NCBI RefSeq assembly: GCF_016862075.1
Contig: NZ_BOMG01000006.1
Coordinates: 81,582-145,581, forward strand
Length of the DNA: 64,000 nt
Source: Actinoplanes couchii
GTDB taxonomy: Bacteria; Actinomycetota; Actinomycetes; Mycobacteriales; Micromonosporaceae
Reading direction: 5' to 3'
Numbering within the stretch: the stretch's first letter is position 1; the number at the start of each line of letters is the position of its first letter. A model generated the notes under the pieces. That model worked only from the letters and a program-made list of their open reading frames with translations. It did no database searches and was not told where the DNA came from. Shown here piece by piece: positions 7,735 through 15,454 of this stretch. The position numbers and the translations under genes are program-made.

Positions 7735-9324
7735 CTACCCACTGTGCAAGGGTGTTTCCTGCACATCAGCGCGCCTGTCCCGAACGGTCTTGGACAGACT
7801 GGTTCCCCGCTTTCGCCGTCCCGGAACCCGCGTCGATCGTGTCGGTGCGGGTGGCCGGGCGGGGCGGGGTTCCTCACGCGCGGGGACTGCTGTGGCCTGG
7901 ACTTGGCGAGGCCGCATTCCATCGCTCTGGTGGAATGCGGGCGGTTCGGTCCGTCGCCGGGCAGCATGTCCTTGCGCGCGTCGTCCGATCACGAGACTGG
8001 CGGCCTCGTGCCGGGTGGCCCTGGTGGGTCTCTGCCAGTGTTCGGCACCCCACCTGCTGGTGTAGGCCGGGTCGACGGCCACGATCGCGACCCCGGCGTC
8101 GTGCGCTTGAGCGACGAGCCGGGTGCGGAGCTTGCCGGTCGGGAAACGGGAGATCAGTTGCCGGAATCGTTTCCGGTCGCCGAAGTTCTCTCGTCCTCGG
8201 TTGTCGGTGAAGTCGAGGTTCTCGATCGCGACGGCCCGGGCACCGCTGCGGTGGGTCCAGTGCAGTAGGCGGGTGGTGGCGTGCCGGAGTTGCGCGTCGC
8301 GGTGGGTGGCTGATCCGGACAGGTCGTAGGCGAACCGGCGAGGTCGCCCGATCGGGTTGCCCGCCCCGTCCAGCCGCCAGGCGGCGTAGTGGTCGTCGTT
8401 GGTGTCCACTCCGACCAGCATGCCCGCGGTCACTGCTGACAGAGGTGCCTGTGGAGTGGTCGCATCGGGTTGCCACGTCGCATTCAGGTACCAGCGGTCG
8501 CGGATCGCATCGTGGCGGATGGTGTACGCCACCGCCCGGTTGCGCGCCACCCGTTCGGCCCAGGCAGCGCCGCGGTGAGCGAACCGGGCGCGGGCGTCGA
8601 GCCGGTAGCGGCCGCGGGCGGCGTTGGCCTCGTGTTCCAGTTCGGCCGGAAGATTGATCTCCACGACGCCGTCCGGGCTGATCCGGATCGTCTCGTTCCC
8701 GTGTCTCTTGCCGGTCTCGCCGTCGGCGGACAAGAACATGCGTGCGGCGTCCCATCGATCCCGCCACTGTTGTTCGGTGAGGCCGGCCTCGGCAAGGTGG
8801 TGGCGGGTGTTCGACAACCGGCGGCCACCGCGCACCACGTGGACCGTGCCGGCGTCATGGTCGGCCTGCACCCGCCGGTGACGGTCCTGCAATGCCGCCA
8901 CGCGGCGGGACTTCTGGAACCACTGGGCCGTCGACCGATAGCCCGGCTTCGGCCCGCCCACCGGTAGCAGCAGCCGGGCGGTGATCGCGGCGATCGTCGC
9001 GCCCATGGTCGTGAGGTGTGCTTGCTGTCCACGACGTGCGAGTGCGTACTGGGCGTTGTTCGCCTTGGTGATCGCACCGGCCCACCGCGACGACGATCGC
9101 TGCGACAACCACTGCTTACGCTCGGCCCATCGGCCGTTGTCCAATCCCGCGCCGTCGCGACAACGGGCCATGAGGTCCGCGGCGGCGAGGGAACCCAGGT
9201 ACAGGCCGAGGCGGCGCAGTACACGCGCGTCGATGGTGGACACCCGCAACCGGGTCCGGGCCGTCACCGCGGTCGGCGGCGCCAACACGACCGGCGCGGT
9301 GATCCGTCGCAACCTGCTTCCCAC
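7735..9324 (-). CDS. TnpB-like RuvC nuclease (IS200/IS605 accessory protein family), solitary
   Basis: A 529-aa protein matching a group of actinobacterial TnpB-related proteins annotated as transposases. Visible features: a basic N-terminal region with SSSRWAGAIT, a VRGGRRL segment, the RuvC-I motif VGVDTND (D307), RuvC-II AIENLDF (E368), the VDPAYTSRWGAEHW block (D418) and a final RHEAASLVIGRRAQGH motif where the third acidic residue is expected (H439/E440). The CxxC zinc ribbon of classical TnpB is absent. The GTG start at 9324 has GGGAG six bases upstream. No TnpA gene lies nearby and no clear element ends were found. Homologs of TnpB are RNA-guided nucleases; activity here is unproven. 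Confidence 0.8.
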   Translation of the reverse strand: MGSRLRRITAPVVLAPPTAVTARTRLRVSTIDARVLRRLGLYLGSLAAADLMARCRDGAGLDNGRWAERKQWLSQRSSSRWAGAITKANNAQYALARRGQQAHLTTMGATIAAITARLLLPVGGPKPGYRSTAQWFQKSRRVAALQDRHRRVQADHDAGTVHVVRGGRRLSNTRHHLAEAGLTEQQWRDRWDAARMFLSADGETGKRHGNETIRISPDGVVEINLPAELEHEANAARGRYRLDARARFAHRGAAWAERVARNRAVAYTIRHDAIRDRWYLNATWQPDATTPQAPLSAVTAGMLVGVDTNDDHYAAWRLDGAGNPIGRPRRFAYDLSGSATHRDAQLRHATTRLLHWTHRSGARAVAIENLDFTDNRGRENFGDRKRFRQLISRFPTGKLRTRLVAQAHDAGVAIVAVDPAYTSRWGAEHWQRPTRATRHEAASLVIGRRAQGHAARRRTEPPAFHQSDGMRPRQVQATAVPAREEPRPARPPAPTRSTRVPGRRKRGTSLSKTVRDRRADVQETPLHSG

Positions 9325-9812
9325 CGCTCACTCCCGAACACGCTCCGGCACCCACCTGGCAGGAAGCGTACCCATGTTCGAATGAGGGCTGGGTGTGGCG
9401 CCGGGAGCCCTGGTGGTGGGCGGGCGGCGTGGTCGCCTGGTGGTGGGAGCGGCGTGCTGCGCGCTGCGCCGGTCCGGGTCGCGGTCCGGGTCACGGTTGG
9501 CGGGTCGCACGGTCCGTCGATTGCTGCGGTACGGGTACGCATGGCCGTGGTCCCGTCCGGCCCGGTCACCGGAGGGAGGAGCTCGATCACCGGATGGAGG
9601 TCGGCGACCGGTGGCGGGAGGGGCGTGGGTGTCCGGTGTGCGGTCCGCAGCAGCAGACGTTCCGAGGTCCGCCGCGGGTGTGCCCGTCGACGGTCAGCGC
9701 GTGGCCTGCATGGTTCCCCCGTCGGCACCGGTGGGTGGCTGTCCGGTGGTTCGGAGCGGGCCCGGTCGCGCCGGGGTGGGCGGTGCCCGGTCTGCCGGGT
9801 CGCCGTGTTCAC
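9264..9812 (-). CDS. Questionable Arg/Pro-rich ORF upstream of the TnpB-like gene
   Basis: A 182-aa ORF rich in Arg, Pro and Thr with no recognised domain. It is listed because its GTG start overlaps the stop of the preceding 66-aa ORF by four bases (GTGA), and its end overlaps the TnpB-like start region by 61 bp. The composition is what any GC-rich frame would give, so it may be noncoding; this tract could instead hold structured RNA or the remains of an element end. Confidence 0.2.
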   Translation of the reverse strand: MNTATRQTGHRPPRRDRARSEPPDSHPPVPTGEPCRPRADRRRAHPRRTSERLLLRTAHRTPTPLPPPVADLHPVIELLPPVTGPDGTTAMRTRTAAIDGPCDPPTVTRTATRTGAARSTPLPPPGDHAARPPPGLPAPHPALIRTWVRFLPGGCRSVFGSERWEAGCDGSPRRSCWRRRPR

Positions 9813-10009
9813 AGGCCGACCACCCGTCGGGTGGCGACCGCACCGCGGCGCGGGCCGGCCCGCCGGGTCACGGTGACCCGGGTGGCGGCCCGCGCTTCGG
9901 GCTCGTTGCGGTAGGGGACCACTGCGTCACCGGTGGGCGGGGCCGTCGTCGCGGCCTCCGCCGAGCTTCCGTCGACCGGTGTCGCCTCGGCTCGATTCAT
10001 GGCGCTCAT
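9809..10009 (-). CDS. Questionable 66-aa ORF at the right edge of the TnpB-like locus
   Basis: A 66-aa ORF starting with MSAMNRAEATPVDG, rich in Ala and Thr, with no recognised family. It opens just inside an A+T-rich patch at 10005-10030 that would make a promoter, and its stop overlaps the next ORF's GTG by four bases. The remaining stretch from 9325 to 10075 holds no convincing gene on either strand; CPVC codon strings on the plus strand fall in different frames and do not make a plausible protein. Confidence 0.25.
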   Translation of the reverse strand: MSAMNRAEATPVDGSSAEAATTAPPTGDAVVPYRNEPEARAATRVTVTRRAGPRRGAVATRRVVGL

Positions 10010-10075
10010 TATTGATGAACGTACATGTGACGCAAGCCTCCCGGAGTGCCTGTTACCACCCGGAAACAGTTTTCG

Positions 10076-11536
10076 TCAGAACGGGTAAGCCGGCGGCTTG
10101 TCACGGACAGTGACCCAGCGGGTCTCGGTGAACGCCTCCACATTGGCCGCCGCCCCGCCGAAACGGGAACCGGTCCCGGACGCCGCGACACCACCGAACG
10201 GGCTGTTGGCCTCGTCGCCGACCGTCTGATCGTTGATGTGCACGATGCCGGTGGGGATCCGGTCGGCCAGATCCAGACCCCGCATCACGTCGGTGGTGAT
10301 GATGCCGAGCGACAGGCCGTACTCACTCGCGGTGGCCAGCCGGACCGCCTCCTCGGCGTCGGAGAATCGGATGACCGGAGCCACCGGACCGAAGATCTCC
10401 TCCCGGAATGCGGGCGTGTCGCCGTCCGCGTCGGCGAGCACGGTGGGGGAGTAGAAGAGATCACGGTAGGTGCCGCCGGCCGCCACCCGGGCCCCGGACT
10501 CCACCGACCGGGTCACCACCGAATGGATCTTGTCGCGCTGCCCGGCGTCGATGATCGGCCCGAGCACCACCTGCTCGTTCGCCGGGTCGCCGACCGGCAG
10601 CGCCGCCGCCTTGGCCGCCAGCCGTTCCACGAACTCGTCGTACAGCCGGGTGTGCACCAGGTGCCGCCCGGTCGTCATGCAGATCTGCCCCTGGTGGAAC
10701 CACGCCCCGAAGGACGCCGCCGCGACCGCGCCCTCGACGTCCGCGTCGTCCAGCACCACCAGCGCCGAGTTCCCGCCCAGCTCCAGGTGGGCCCGTTTCA
10801 GGTGCTCACCGGCGAGCGCGCCGACCCGGCGGCCGGCCGCGGTCGAACCGGTGAACGAGATGACCCGTACAAACGGGTCGGTGACCAGGGCCTCGCCGAC
10901 GTCCGCGGCGCCCGGCAGCACCTGCAGCACCCCCGGCGGCAGGCCGGCCTCCTCGAAGATCCGGGCCAGCGTGACCCCGCCGGTCACCGCGGTCCGCGGG
11001 TCCGGCTTGAGCAGCACCGCGTTGCCGAGCGCCAGGGCCGGCGCGACCGACCGGATGGCCAGGATGATCGGCACGTTGAACGGGGCGATCACCGCGACCA
11101 CCCCGGCCGGCACCCGGCGGGCCATCGACAGCCGCGGTTCCTCGCTGGGGAGCAGTTCGCCGTACGGCCGGGACGGCAACCCGGTCGCCTCGTAACACTC
11201 CTGCTCGGCCACGTGCAGGGCGAACCCGGCCATCGGCGGGATCGCGCCGACCTCCCGGACGTTCCAGCCGGAGATCTCGGCGGCGTGCTCGGACCACAGT
11301 TGCGCGGCCCGGCGCAGGACCGCGGCCCGCTTCGGGTGCGGGGTGGCCGCCCACTCCCGCTGCGCCGCGGCGGCCAGCCGGCCGGCCTCGGTCACGTCCT
11401 CGGCGGTGGCCCGCCCGATCCGCCCGAGCACGGCGCCGGTGGCGGGTTCGCTCACCTCGTAGGCGCCGCCCCGGCCGGGCCGCCACTCGCCGCCGATGAA
11501 GATGTTGCCGGTCCACAGTTTGTCGTCGAGAAGCAT
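10076..11536 (-). CDS. Benzaldehyde-dehydrogenase-like aldehyde dehydrogenase (XylC type)
   Basis: A 486-aa NAD(P)-dependent aldehyde dehydrogenase of standard length. The cofactor and catalytic motifs are intact: APFNVPI, LLKPDPRTAVTGG, the SFTGSTAAGRRVG glycine motif, the general-base Glu in LELGG and the catalytic Cys in GQICMT (C286). The LELGGNSALVVLDDADVE segment is close to benzaldehyde dehydrogenases that oxidise aromatic aldehydes to acids. GGAGG lies seven bases before the ATG at 11536. The gene is next to an IclR regulator and across it from a second aldehyde dehydrogenase, which supports a role in aromatic catabolism. Confidence 0.9.
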   Translation of the reverse strand: MLLDDKLWTGNIFIGGEWRPGRGGAYEVSEPATGAVLGRIGRATAEDVTEAGRLAAAAQREWAATPHPKRAAVLRRAAQLWSEHAAEISGWNVREVGAIPPMAGFALHVAEQECYEATGLPSRPYGELLPSEEPRLSMARRVPAGVVAVIAPFNVPIILAIRSVAPALALGNAVLLKPDPRTAVTGGVTLARIFEEAGLPPGVLQVLPGAADVGEALVTDPFVRVISFTGSTAAGRRVGALAGEHLKRAHLELGGNSALVVLDDADVEGAVAAASFGAWFHQGQICMTTGRHLVHTRLYDEFVERLAAKAAALPVGDPANEQVVLGPIIDAGQRDKIHSVVTRSVESGARVAAGGTYRDLFYSPTVLADADGDTPAFREEIFGPVAPVIRFSDAEEAVRLATASEYGLSLGIITTDVMRGLDLADRIPTGIVHINDQTVGDEANSPFGGVAASGTGSRFGGAAANVEAFTETRWVTVRDKPPAYPF

Positions 11537-11637
11537 GCGTCGGCCTCCAAGCGCAGGGGTGCGCTGACGGTATGCCCGTGTTTCCGGCAGATCAACGGAG
11601 TGTTCCAGTCATCCGAACGCCGTTTCAGCGAAGCGGT

Positions 11638-12444
11638 CTACCGGTGGCCCAGTCTGGTCGAGATCTCCGCGGCGGTCTGCCGCAGCGGGCGCTCCAGCCG
11701 GGACACCACCGAGTCCGCCGTCGTCGACCAGACCGTCAGGTGCACCGCGATGTTGATCGCCGCCACCACCCGGCCGGTGCGGTCCCGGACCGGCGCCGCC
11801 ACCGAGCGCAGCCCCGCGGCCAGCTCCTCGTCGTTCACCGCCACCCCGCACTGGCGGATCCGGGCCAGCGCGGTGGTCAGCTGCTCCCGGTTGGTCAGCG
11901 TCTTCGGGCCGCGCCGGGCGAAGTCGACCCGGTCCAGGATCTTGCGCAACGCCGCCGGTTCCTGATGGGCGAGCAGCACCTTGCCCATCGACGTGCAGTA
12001 CGCCGGCAGCCGGGAACCGACGTGCAGGTTCAGGCCGAGGGCGTACGCGCCGGCCGCCCGGCTGCTCCGGCGGCGCTCGACGTAGACCAGGTCGATGCCG
12101 TCCAGCACCGCCATGCTCACCGTGTAGCCGGTCTCGTCGGCCAGCGCCTGCAGACACGGCGCGGCCACCCGGTTGATCTCCAGCGAGTTGACCGCGGCGA
12201 ACCCCAGATCGACCACCTTGGGCCCGAGCGAGTACTTCCGGGTCTCCGGATCCTGCTGGAGGTAGCCGAGCCGGGCCAGGGTGGCCACGTACCGATGGGT
12301 GGTGCTCTTGGTGAGGTTGACCGCGCGGGAGATGTCGGCGATGCCGAGCACCGGCCGGGCCTCGCTGAATGAGGACAGGATCGTCAGCCCGCGCTCCAGC
12401 GACTGGGAGAACGCGCCGCCGGCGTCGTCGTCGTCGAGAGGCAT
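11638..12444 (-). CDS. IclR family transcriptional regulator
   Basis: A 268-aa regulator. Residues about 12-70 form the winged helix-turn-helix (SLERGLTILSSF ... LTKSTTHRYVATLARLGYLQQD). The rest is the IclR effector-binding domain, with the LPAYCTSMGKVLLA signature and VNDEELAAGLRSVAAPV. Members often control aromatic or short-chain acid catabolism. It lies between two aldehyde dehydrogenase genes, one downstream on the same strand and one divergent, and is their likely regulator. Its start is 68 bp from the divergent gene, a space that holds a palindrome suited to an operator. Confidence 0.92.
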   Translation of the reverse strand: MPLDDDDAGGAFSQSLERGLTILSSFSEARPVLGIADISRAVNLTKSTTHRYVATLARLGYLQQDPETRKYSLGPKVVDLGFAAVNSLEINRVAAPCLQALADETGYTVSMAVLDGIDLVYVERRRSSRAAGAYALGLNLHVGSRLPAYCTSMGKVLLAHQEPAALRKILDRVDFARRGPKTLTNREQLTTALARIRQCGVAVNDEELAAGLRSVAAPVRDRTGRVVAAINIAVHLTVWSTTADSVVSRLERPLRQTAAEISTRLGHR

Positions 12445-12462
12445 GCCGCAGCCTAACCTCGT

Positions 12463-12470
12463 GTTCGAAC
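12463..12470. promoter_or_regulatory. Candidate IclR operator core in the divergent promoter region
   Basis: The 8-bp palindrome GTTCGAAC lies in the 68-bp gap between the divergent IclR and aldehyde dehydrogenase starts and is followed by TGTTGAAAC. A looser GTTC-N9-GAAC pair lies in front of the other aldehyde dehydrogenase at 11590-11615. The assignment is inferred from position only. Confidence 0.4.
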
Positions 12471-12512
12471 TGTTGAAACGCCGTGCCGGGCCCGGATAGC
12501 ATCGGCGGCGCG

Positions 12513-13976
12513 ATGGAGCGGGTCAGAGAGGTGCGGCAGCACATCGGCGGCGAGTGGGTGGACGCGGCCGGCGGGCGGACGTACGACAAGCGTGATCCGT
12601 GGACCGGTGACGTCTTCGCCCGGGTCGCCGCCGGGGACGCCGACGACGCCCGCGCCGCGGTCACCGCCGCCGACCGCGCTCTTCCGGACTGGGCCGGGTC
12701 GCGGCCGGCCGACCGCCAGCAGATCCTGCTCCGGGCCGCCGACGCCCTCGACCGGCAGCGCGACGACGTGCGCGGGCACCTCGCCGCCGAGACCGGCTGC
12801 GGCGCGCACTTCGCCGACGTGCAACTCGACTTCTGTGTCCGGCTGCTGCGCCAGGCCGCCGGGCTCGGTTACGCGCCCACCGGGCAGATCCTGCCGTCCG
12901 ACCTGCCCGGCACCCGGGCCCTCGCGGTCCGCCGTCCGGTCGGGGTGGTCGCCGCGATCGCCCCGTGGAACGCGTCGCTGGTGCTCGCCGGGCGGGCCGT
13001 CGTCGCGCCGATCGCGCTGGGCAACACCGTCGTGCTCAAACCCTCCGAGGAGGCGCCGTTCACCGGCGGGGCGTTCTGGGCGCGGCTGCTCCGGGACGCC
13101 GGGCTGCCTCCGGGCGTGCTCAACGTGGTCACGCACGCGCCCGGGGAGGCCGGGGCGGTGGCCGAAACCCTGATTGCCGATCCGCGGGTACGACGGATCG
13201 GCTTCACCGGTTCGACGGTCACCGGGCGGCGGATCGCGGAGATCGCCGGGCGGCACCTGAAACGGGCCGTCCTGCAGCTCGGCGGCCACAATCCGCTGAT
13301 CGTGCTCGGCGACGCCCCGCTGCCGGCCGCCGTGGACGCCGCGGTCTACGGGGCGTTCGTGCACAGTGGGCAGACCTGCATGTGCGCGCGGCGGATCATC
13401 GTCGAACGTACCGTCATGCCGGATTTTGCCGCCCTCTTCGTGGAGAAGGCCGCCGGGCTGCCGACCGGCGACCCGTCCGACCCGGCCACCGTCGTCGGCC
13501 CGGTGATCAACGAGTGGGCGTTGTCGCTGCTCGAACGCCGGGTGCGGGAGGCCGTCGACCTCGGGGCCCGGCTGCTCACCGGCGGCCGGCCGGACGGGCG
13601 CTGCTTCCCGCCGACCGTGCTGGCCGGGGTGCCGCCGGAGGCCGAGCTGGCGTTCGACGAGACGTTCGGCCCGGTGGTCCTGTTGGAGGAGGCGGACGAC
13701 GCGCACGACGCGGTTCGCCGGGCCGACGCCACCGACTTCGGGCTGACCGCCGGGATCATCACCGGTGACCCGTACCGCGGGATGGATCTGGCCCGGCAGT
13801 TGCGGGCCGGCGTCGTGCACGTCAACGACCAGCCGGTCCACGACGAGCCCCAGATGCCGTTCGGCGGTGTCCGGGACAGCGGCGCCGGCCGTTTCGGTAT
13901 CGGGTTCGCCGCCGAGGAGTTCACCGAGGTTCAGTGGGTGACCGCCCGGCGGGAGCCGCGCACCTACCCGTTCTGA
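12513..13976 (+). CDS. Aldehyde dehydrogenase family protein with Gln in place of the general-base Glu
   Basis: A 487-aa member of the aldehyde dehydrogenase superfamily related to aromatic aldehyde dehydrogenases. The APWNASL and VLKPSEEAPFTGG blocks, the GFTGSTVTGRRI glycine motif and the nucleophile in GQTCMC (C289) are present. The motif normally reading LELGG reads LQLGG, so the usual general base is Gln at about residue 255. The ATG at 12513 is preferred over the GTG/ATG-like codons from 12483 because family similarity begins there (RQHIGGEWVDA). It is divergent from the IclR gene and probably under its control. Confidence 0.88.
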   Translation: MERVREVRQHIGGEWVDAAGGRTYDKRDPWTGDVFARVAAGDADDARAAVTAADRALPDWAGSRPADRQQILLRAADALDRQRDDVRGHLAAETGCGAHFADVQLDFCVRLLRQAAGLGYAPTGQILPSDLPGTRALAVRRPVGVVAAIAPWNASLVLAGRAVVAPIALGNTVVLKPSEEAPFTGGAFWARLLRDAGLPPGVLNVVTHAPGEAGAVAETLIADPRVRRIGFTGSTVTGRRIAEIAGRHLKRAVLQLGGHNPLIVLGDAPLPAAVDAAVYGAFVHSGQTCMCARRIIVERTVMPDFAALFVEKAAGLPTGDPSDPATVVGPVINEWALSLLERRVREAVDLGARLLTGGRPDGRCFPPTVLAGVPPEAELAFDETFGPVVLLEEADDAHDAVRRADATDFGLTAGIITGDPYRGMDLARQLRAGVVHVNDQPVHDEPQMPFGGVRDSGAGRFGIGFAAEEFTEVQWVTARREPRTYPF

Positions 13977-14812
13977 GGCTGCGCCAGGAAGGTCCGGAGT
14001 GCTTCGGCCAGCGCCTGCGGGGCCTCCAGGGCCGCGTAGTGCCCGACGCCGTCGAGCTGGACCGTGCGGATCGGTCTCCCGGCGGCCCGGGACATGGTGG
14101 CGGCGGTGAACTCGCCACCACCGGCGCCGACCGCGAGCACCGGCATCCGCAGCGGGTCCGCTTCGGTGAGCGCCACGATCTCGGCGCCCTCGCGCAGCAT
14201 CGAACGGTAGAGGCCGGCCGCGCCGCGCCAGCCGCCGTCCCGCGCGTAGCCCCGGGCGAACTCGTCGAGGTCGGCGCCGGTCACCGCGCCCGGGGTGGCG
14301 ACCATCGCGGTGAACATGGCGTCGAGGAACTCCCGCTCCCGGCCGGTGAGCAGCAGCTCCGGGACGCCGGGCGCGGCCAGCACGCCGATGTGCCAGGCGC
14401 CGCCGCGGGTGATGTCGGCCAGCGCCTCCAGGCCGAACCCGGGCAGGCCCATCTCGATCGCGGTCAGGCTGAGCACGTCCTCCGGGTGGCCGGCGGCCAG
14501 GCGCAGCACCGTGGCGCCGCTGATGTCCTGCCCGGCCAGGTGGACCGGGCCGGCGCCCAGGTGCCGGATCAGCCCGTGCAGGTCCTCGGCGGCGACGGTG
14601 CTGTCGAACGCGCCGCCGGCGACCGCGGAGTCACCGAAGCCGCGCAGGTCCACGGCGTAGACCCGGTGGGTCTCGGCGAGCAGCGGGATCAGCTCGTGGA
14701 ACGCCCACCAGCTCTCCGGGAAACCGTGCACGAGCAGGACCGGCGAACCACCGGTGCCGGCCGAGACGTAGTGCAGCGTGGTGCCGTTGACCTCGGCGTA
14801 GTGGTGCTCCAT
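13964..14812 (-). CDS. Alpha/beta hydrolase of the epoxide hydrolase / haloacid dehalogenase-like group
   Basis: A 282-aa protein with HGFPESWW (oxyanion-hole region), DLRGFGDS, and the nucleophile elbow GQDISG, where the nucleophile is Asp (about D96) and not Ser. An Asp nucleophile marks epoxide hydrolases and haloalkane/fluoroacetate dehalogenases. The catalytic His is in DGVGHYAALEAP. Its last 13 bp overlap the convergent aldehyde dehydrogenase gene. It starts divergently from a MarR gene, and two matching operator dyads lie in between, so it is the probable target of that repressor. Confidence 0.88.
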   Translation of the reverse strand: MEHHYAEVNGTTLHYVSAGTGGSPVLLVHGFPESWWAFHELIPLLAETHRVYAVDLRGFGDSAVAGGAFDSTVAAEDLHGLIRHLGAGPVHLAGQDISGATVLRLAAGHPEDVLSLTAIEMGLPGFGLEALADITRGGAWHIGVLAAPGVPELLLTGREREFLDAMFTAMVATPGAVTGADLDEFARGYARDGGWRGAAGLYRSMLREGAEIVALTEADPLRMPVLAVGAGGGEFTAATMSRAAGRPIRTVQLDGVGHYAALEAPQALAEALRTFLAQPQNG

Positions 14813-14823
14813 GACGCTCCTCC

Positions 14824-14852
14824 GTAAAAAGACAACCTGGCTGTCTTTTTAC
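14824..14852. promoter_or_regulatory. MarR operator 1 (perfect 11-bp dyad)
   Basis: GTAAAAAGACA (14824-14834) and TGTCTTTTTAC (14842-14852) are perfect reverse complements with a 7-bp spacer. It begins 11 bp upstream of the hydrolase ATG, so a bound repressor would block that promoter or early elongation. The sequence is strikingly A+T-rich for this genome. Confidence 0.75.
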
Positions 14853-14858
14853 GACGAT

Positions 14859-14875
14859 AGACATCCAGGCTGTCT
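14859..14875. promoter_or_regulatory. MarR operator 2
   Basis: AGACA (14859-14863) and TGTCT (14871-14875) flank the 7-bp spacer TCCAGGC. The core matches operator 1, giving the shared pattern AGACA-WCCWGGC-TGTCTTTT in the same orientation with centres 29 bp apart, about three helical turns. It lies 31 bp upstream of the MarR ATG, which fits autoregulation. Confidence 0.7.
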
Positions 14876-14906
14876 TTTGTCCAGTGGGCCGCGTAGCCTT
14901 CTGGTC

Positions 14907-15377
14907 ATGTCCCGCACCGGCGCCGACCTGGCGCTACTCCTGCTCGGCGGCTTCCGCACCCTGGTCGACGACGCGGTCGACGAACTGGCCCGGCGCGGGC
15001 ACCACGACGTGCGGCCGGTCCACGACTTCGCCATGCGTGCCATCGCCGCCGGGGCGGACAACGCCTCCGCGCTGGGGCGCCACCTGTCCGTCACCAAACA
15101 GTCGGCGGCCAAGACCATCGGGGTGTTGCAGGAGCGCGGATACGTCGCCGTCGAACCGGACCCGGGAGACGCCCGCCGCAAGCGCCTGATCGTCACCGAG
15201 CTGGGGTTCGAGGTGATGCGTCAGGGGGAGGCGATCTTCGAGGAGTTACGGGCCGGGTGGGCGGCCCGGATCGGCGCCGAGGAGCTGGCGACCCTGGAGC
15301 GGCACCTGACGACGCTGGTGGGGGCGCGGCCGATCCGCTTCGACACACCCGGCGGGGTCGGCCGCGACCTGACCTGA
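14907..15377 (+). CDS. MarR family transcriptional regulator
   Basis: A 156-aa regulator. The winged helix-turn-helix is clear: NASALGRHLSVTKQSAAKTIGVLQERGYVAVEPDPGDARRK, with the DPGDARRKRLIVT wing typical of MarR. MarR proteins usually repress a neighbouring gene and release DNA on binding a small phenolic or similar ligand. The ATG at 14907 is chosen because the MarR N-terminal helix begins there. Two operator-like dyads lie just upstream, between this gene and the divergent hydrolase gene. Confidence 0.92.
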   Translation: MSRTGADLALLLLGGFRTLVDDAVDELARRGHHDVRPVHDFAMRAIAAGADNASALGRHLSVTKQSAAKTIGVLQERGYVAVEPDPGDARRKRLIVTELGFEVMRQGEAIFEELRAGWAARIGAEELATLERHLTTLVGARPIRFDTPGGVGRDLT

Positions 15378-15394
15378 GTTTCTGCCGCGCAGGA

Positions 15395-15437
15395 GGCGGC
15401 CGCGGGCCTGCCCCGGGCAGCTCGGGAAGCGGCCGCC
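15395..15437. terminator. Hairpin terminator after the MarR gene
   Basis: GGCGGCCGC (15395-15403) pairs with GCGGCCGCC (15429-15437), with a smaller inner CTGCC/GGCAG stem between them. It lies between the convergent ends of the MarR gene and the following minus-strand gene and has no T tract. Confidence 0.5.
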
Positions 15438-15454
15438 GACCCGCCCCGGGCCGG

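Noticed and set aside
9393..10015. Plus-strand ORFs with CPVC strings suggesting a zinc-ribbon protein
   Set aside because: The cysteine pairs fall in different frames, and no single frame gives a sensible protein.
12461..12480. GTTCGAAC resembling a tRNA T-loop
   Set aside because: No cloverleaf arms or CCA end could be built around it; it is better explained as an operator palindrome.
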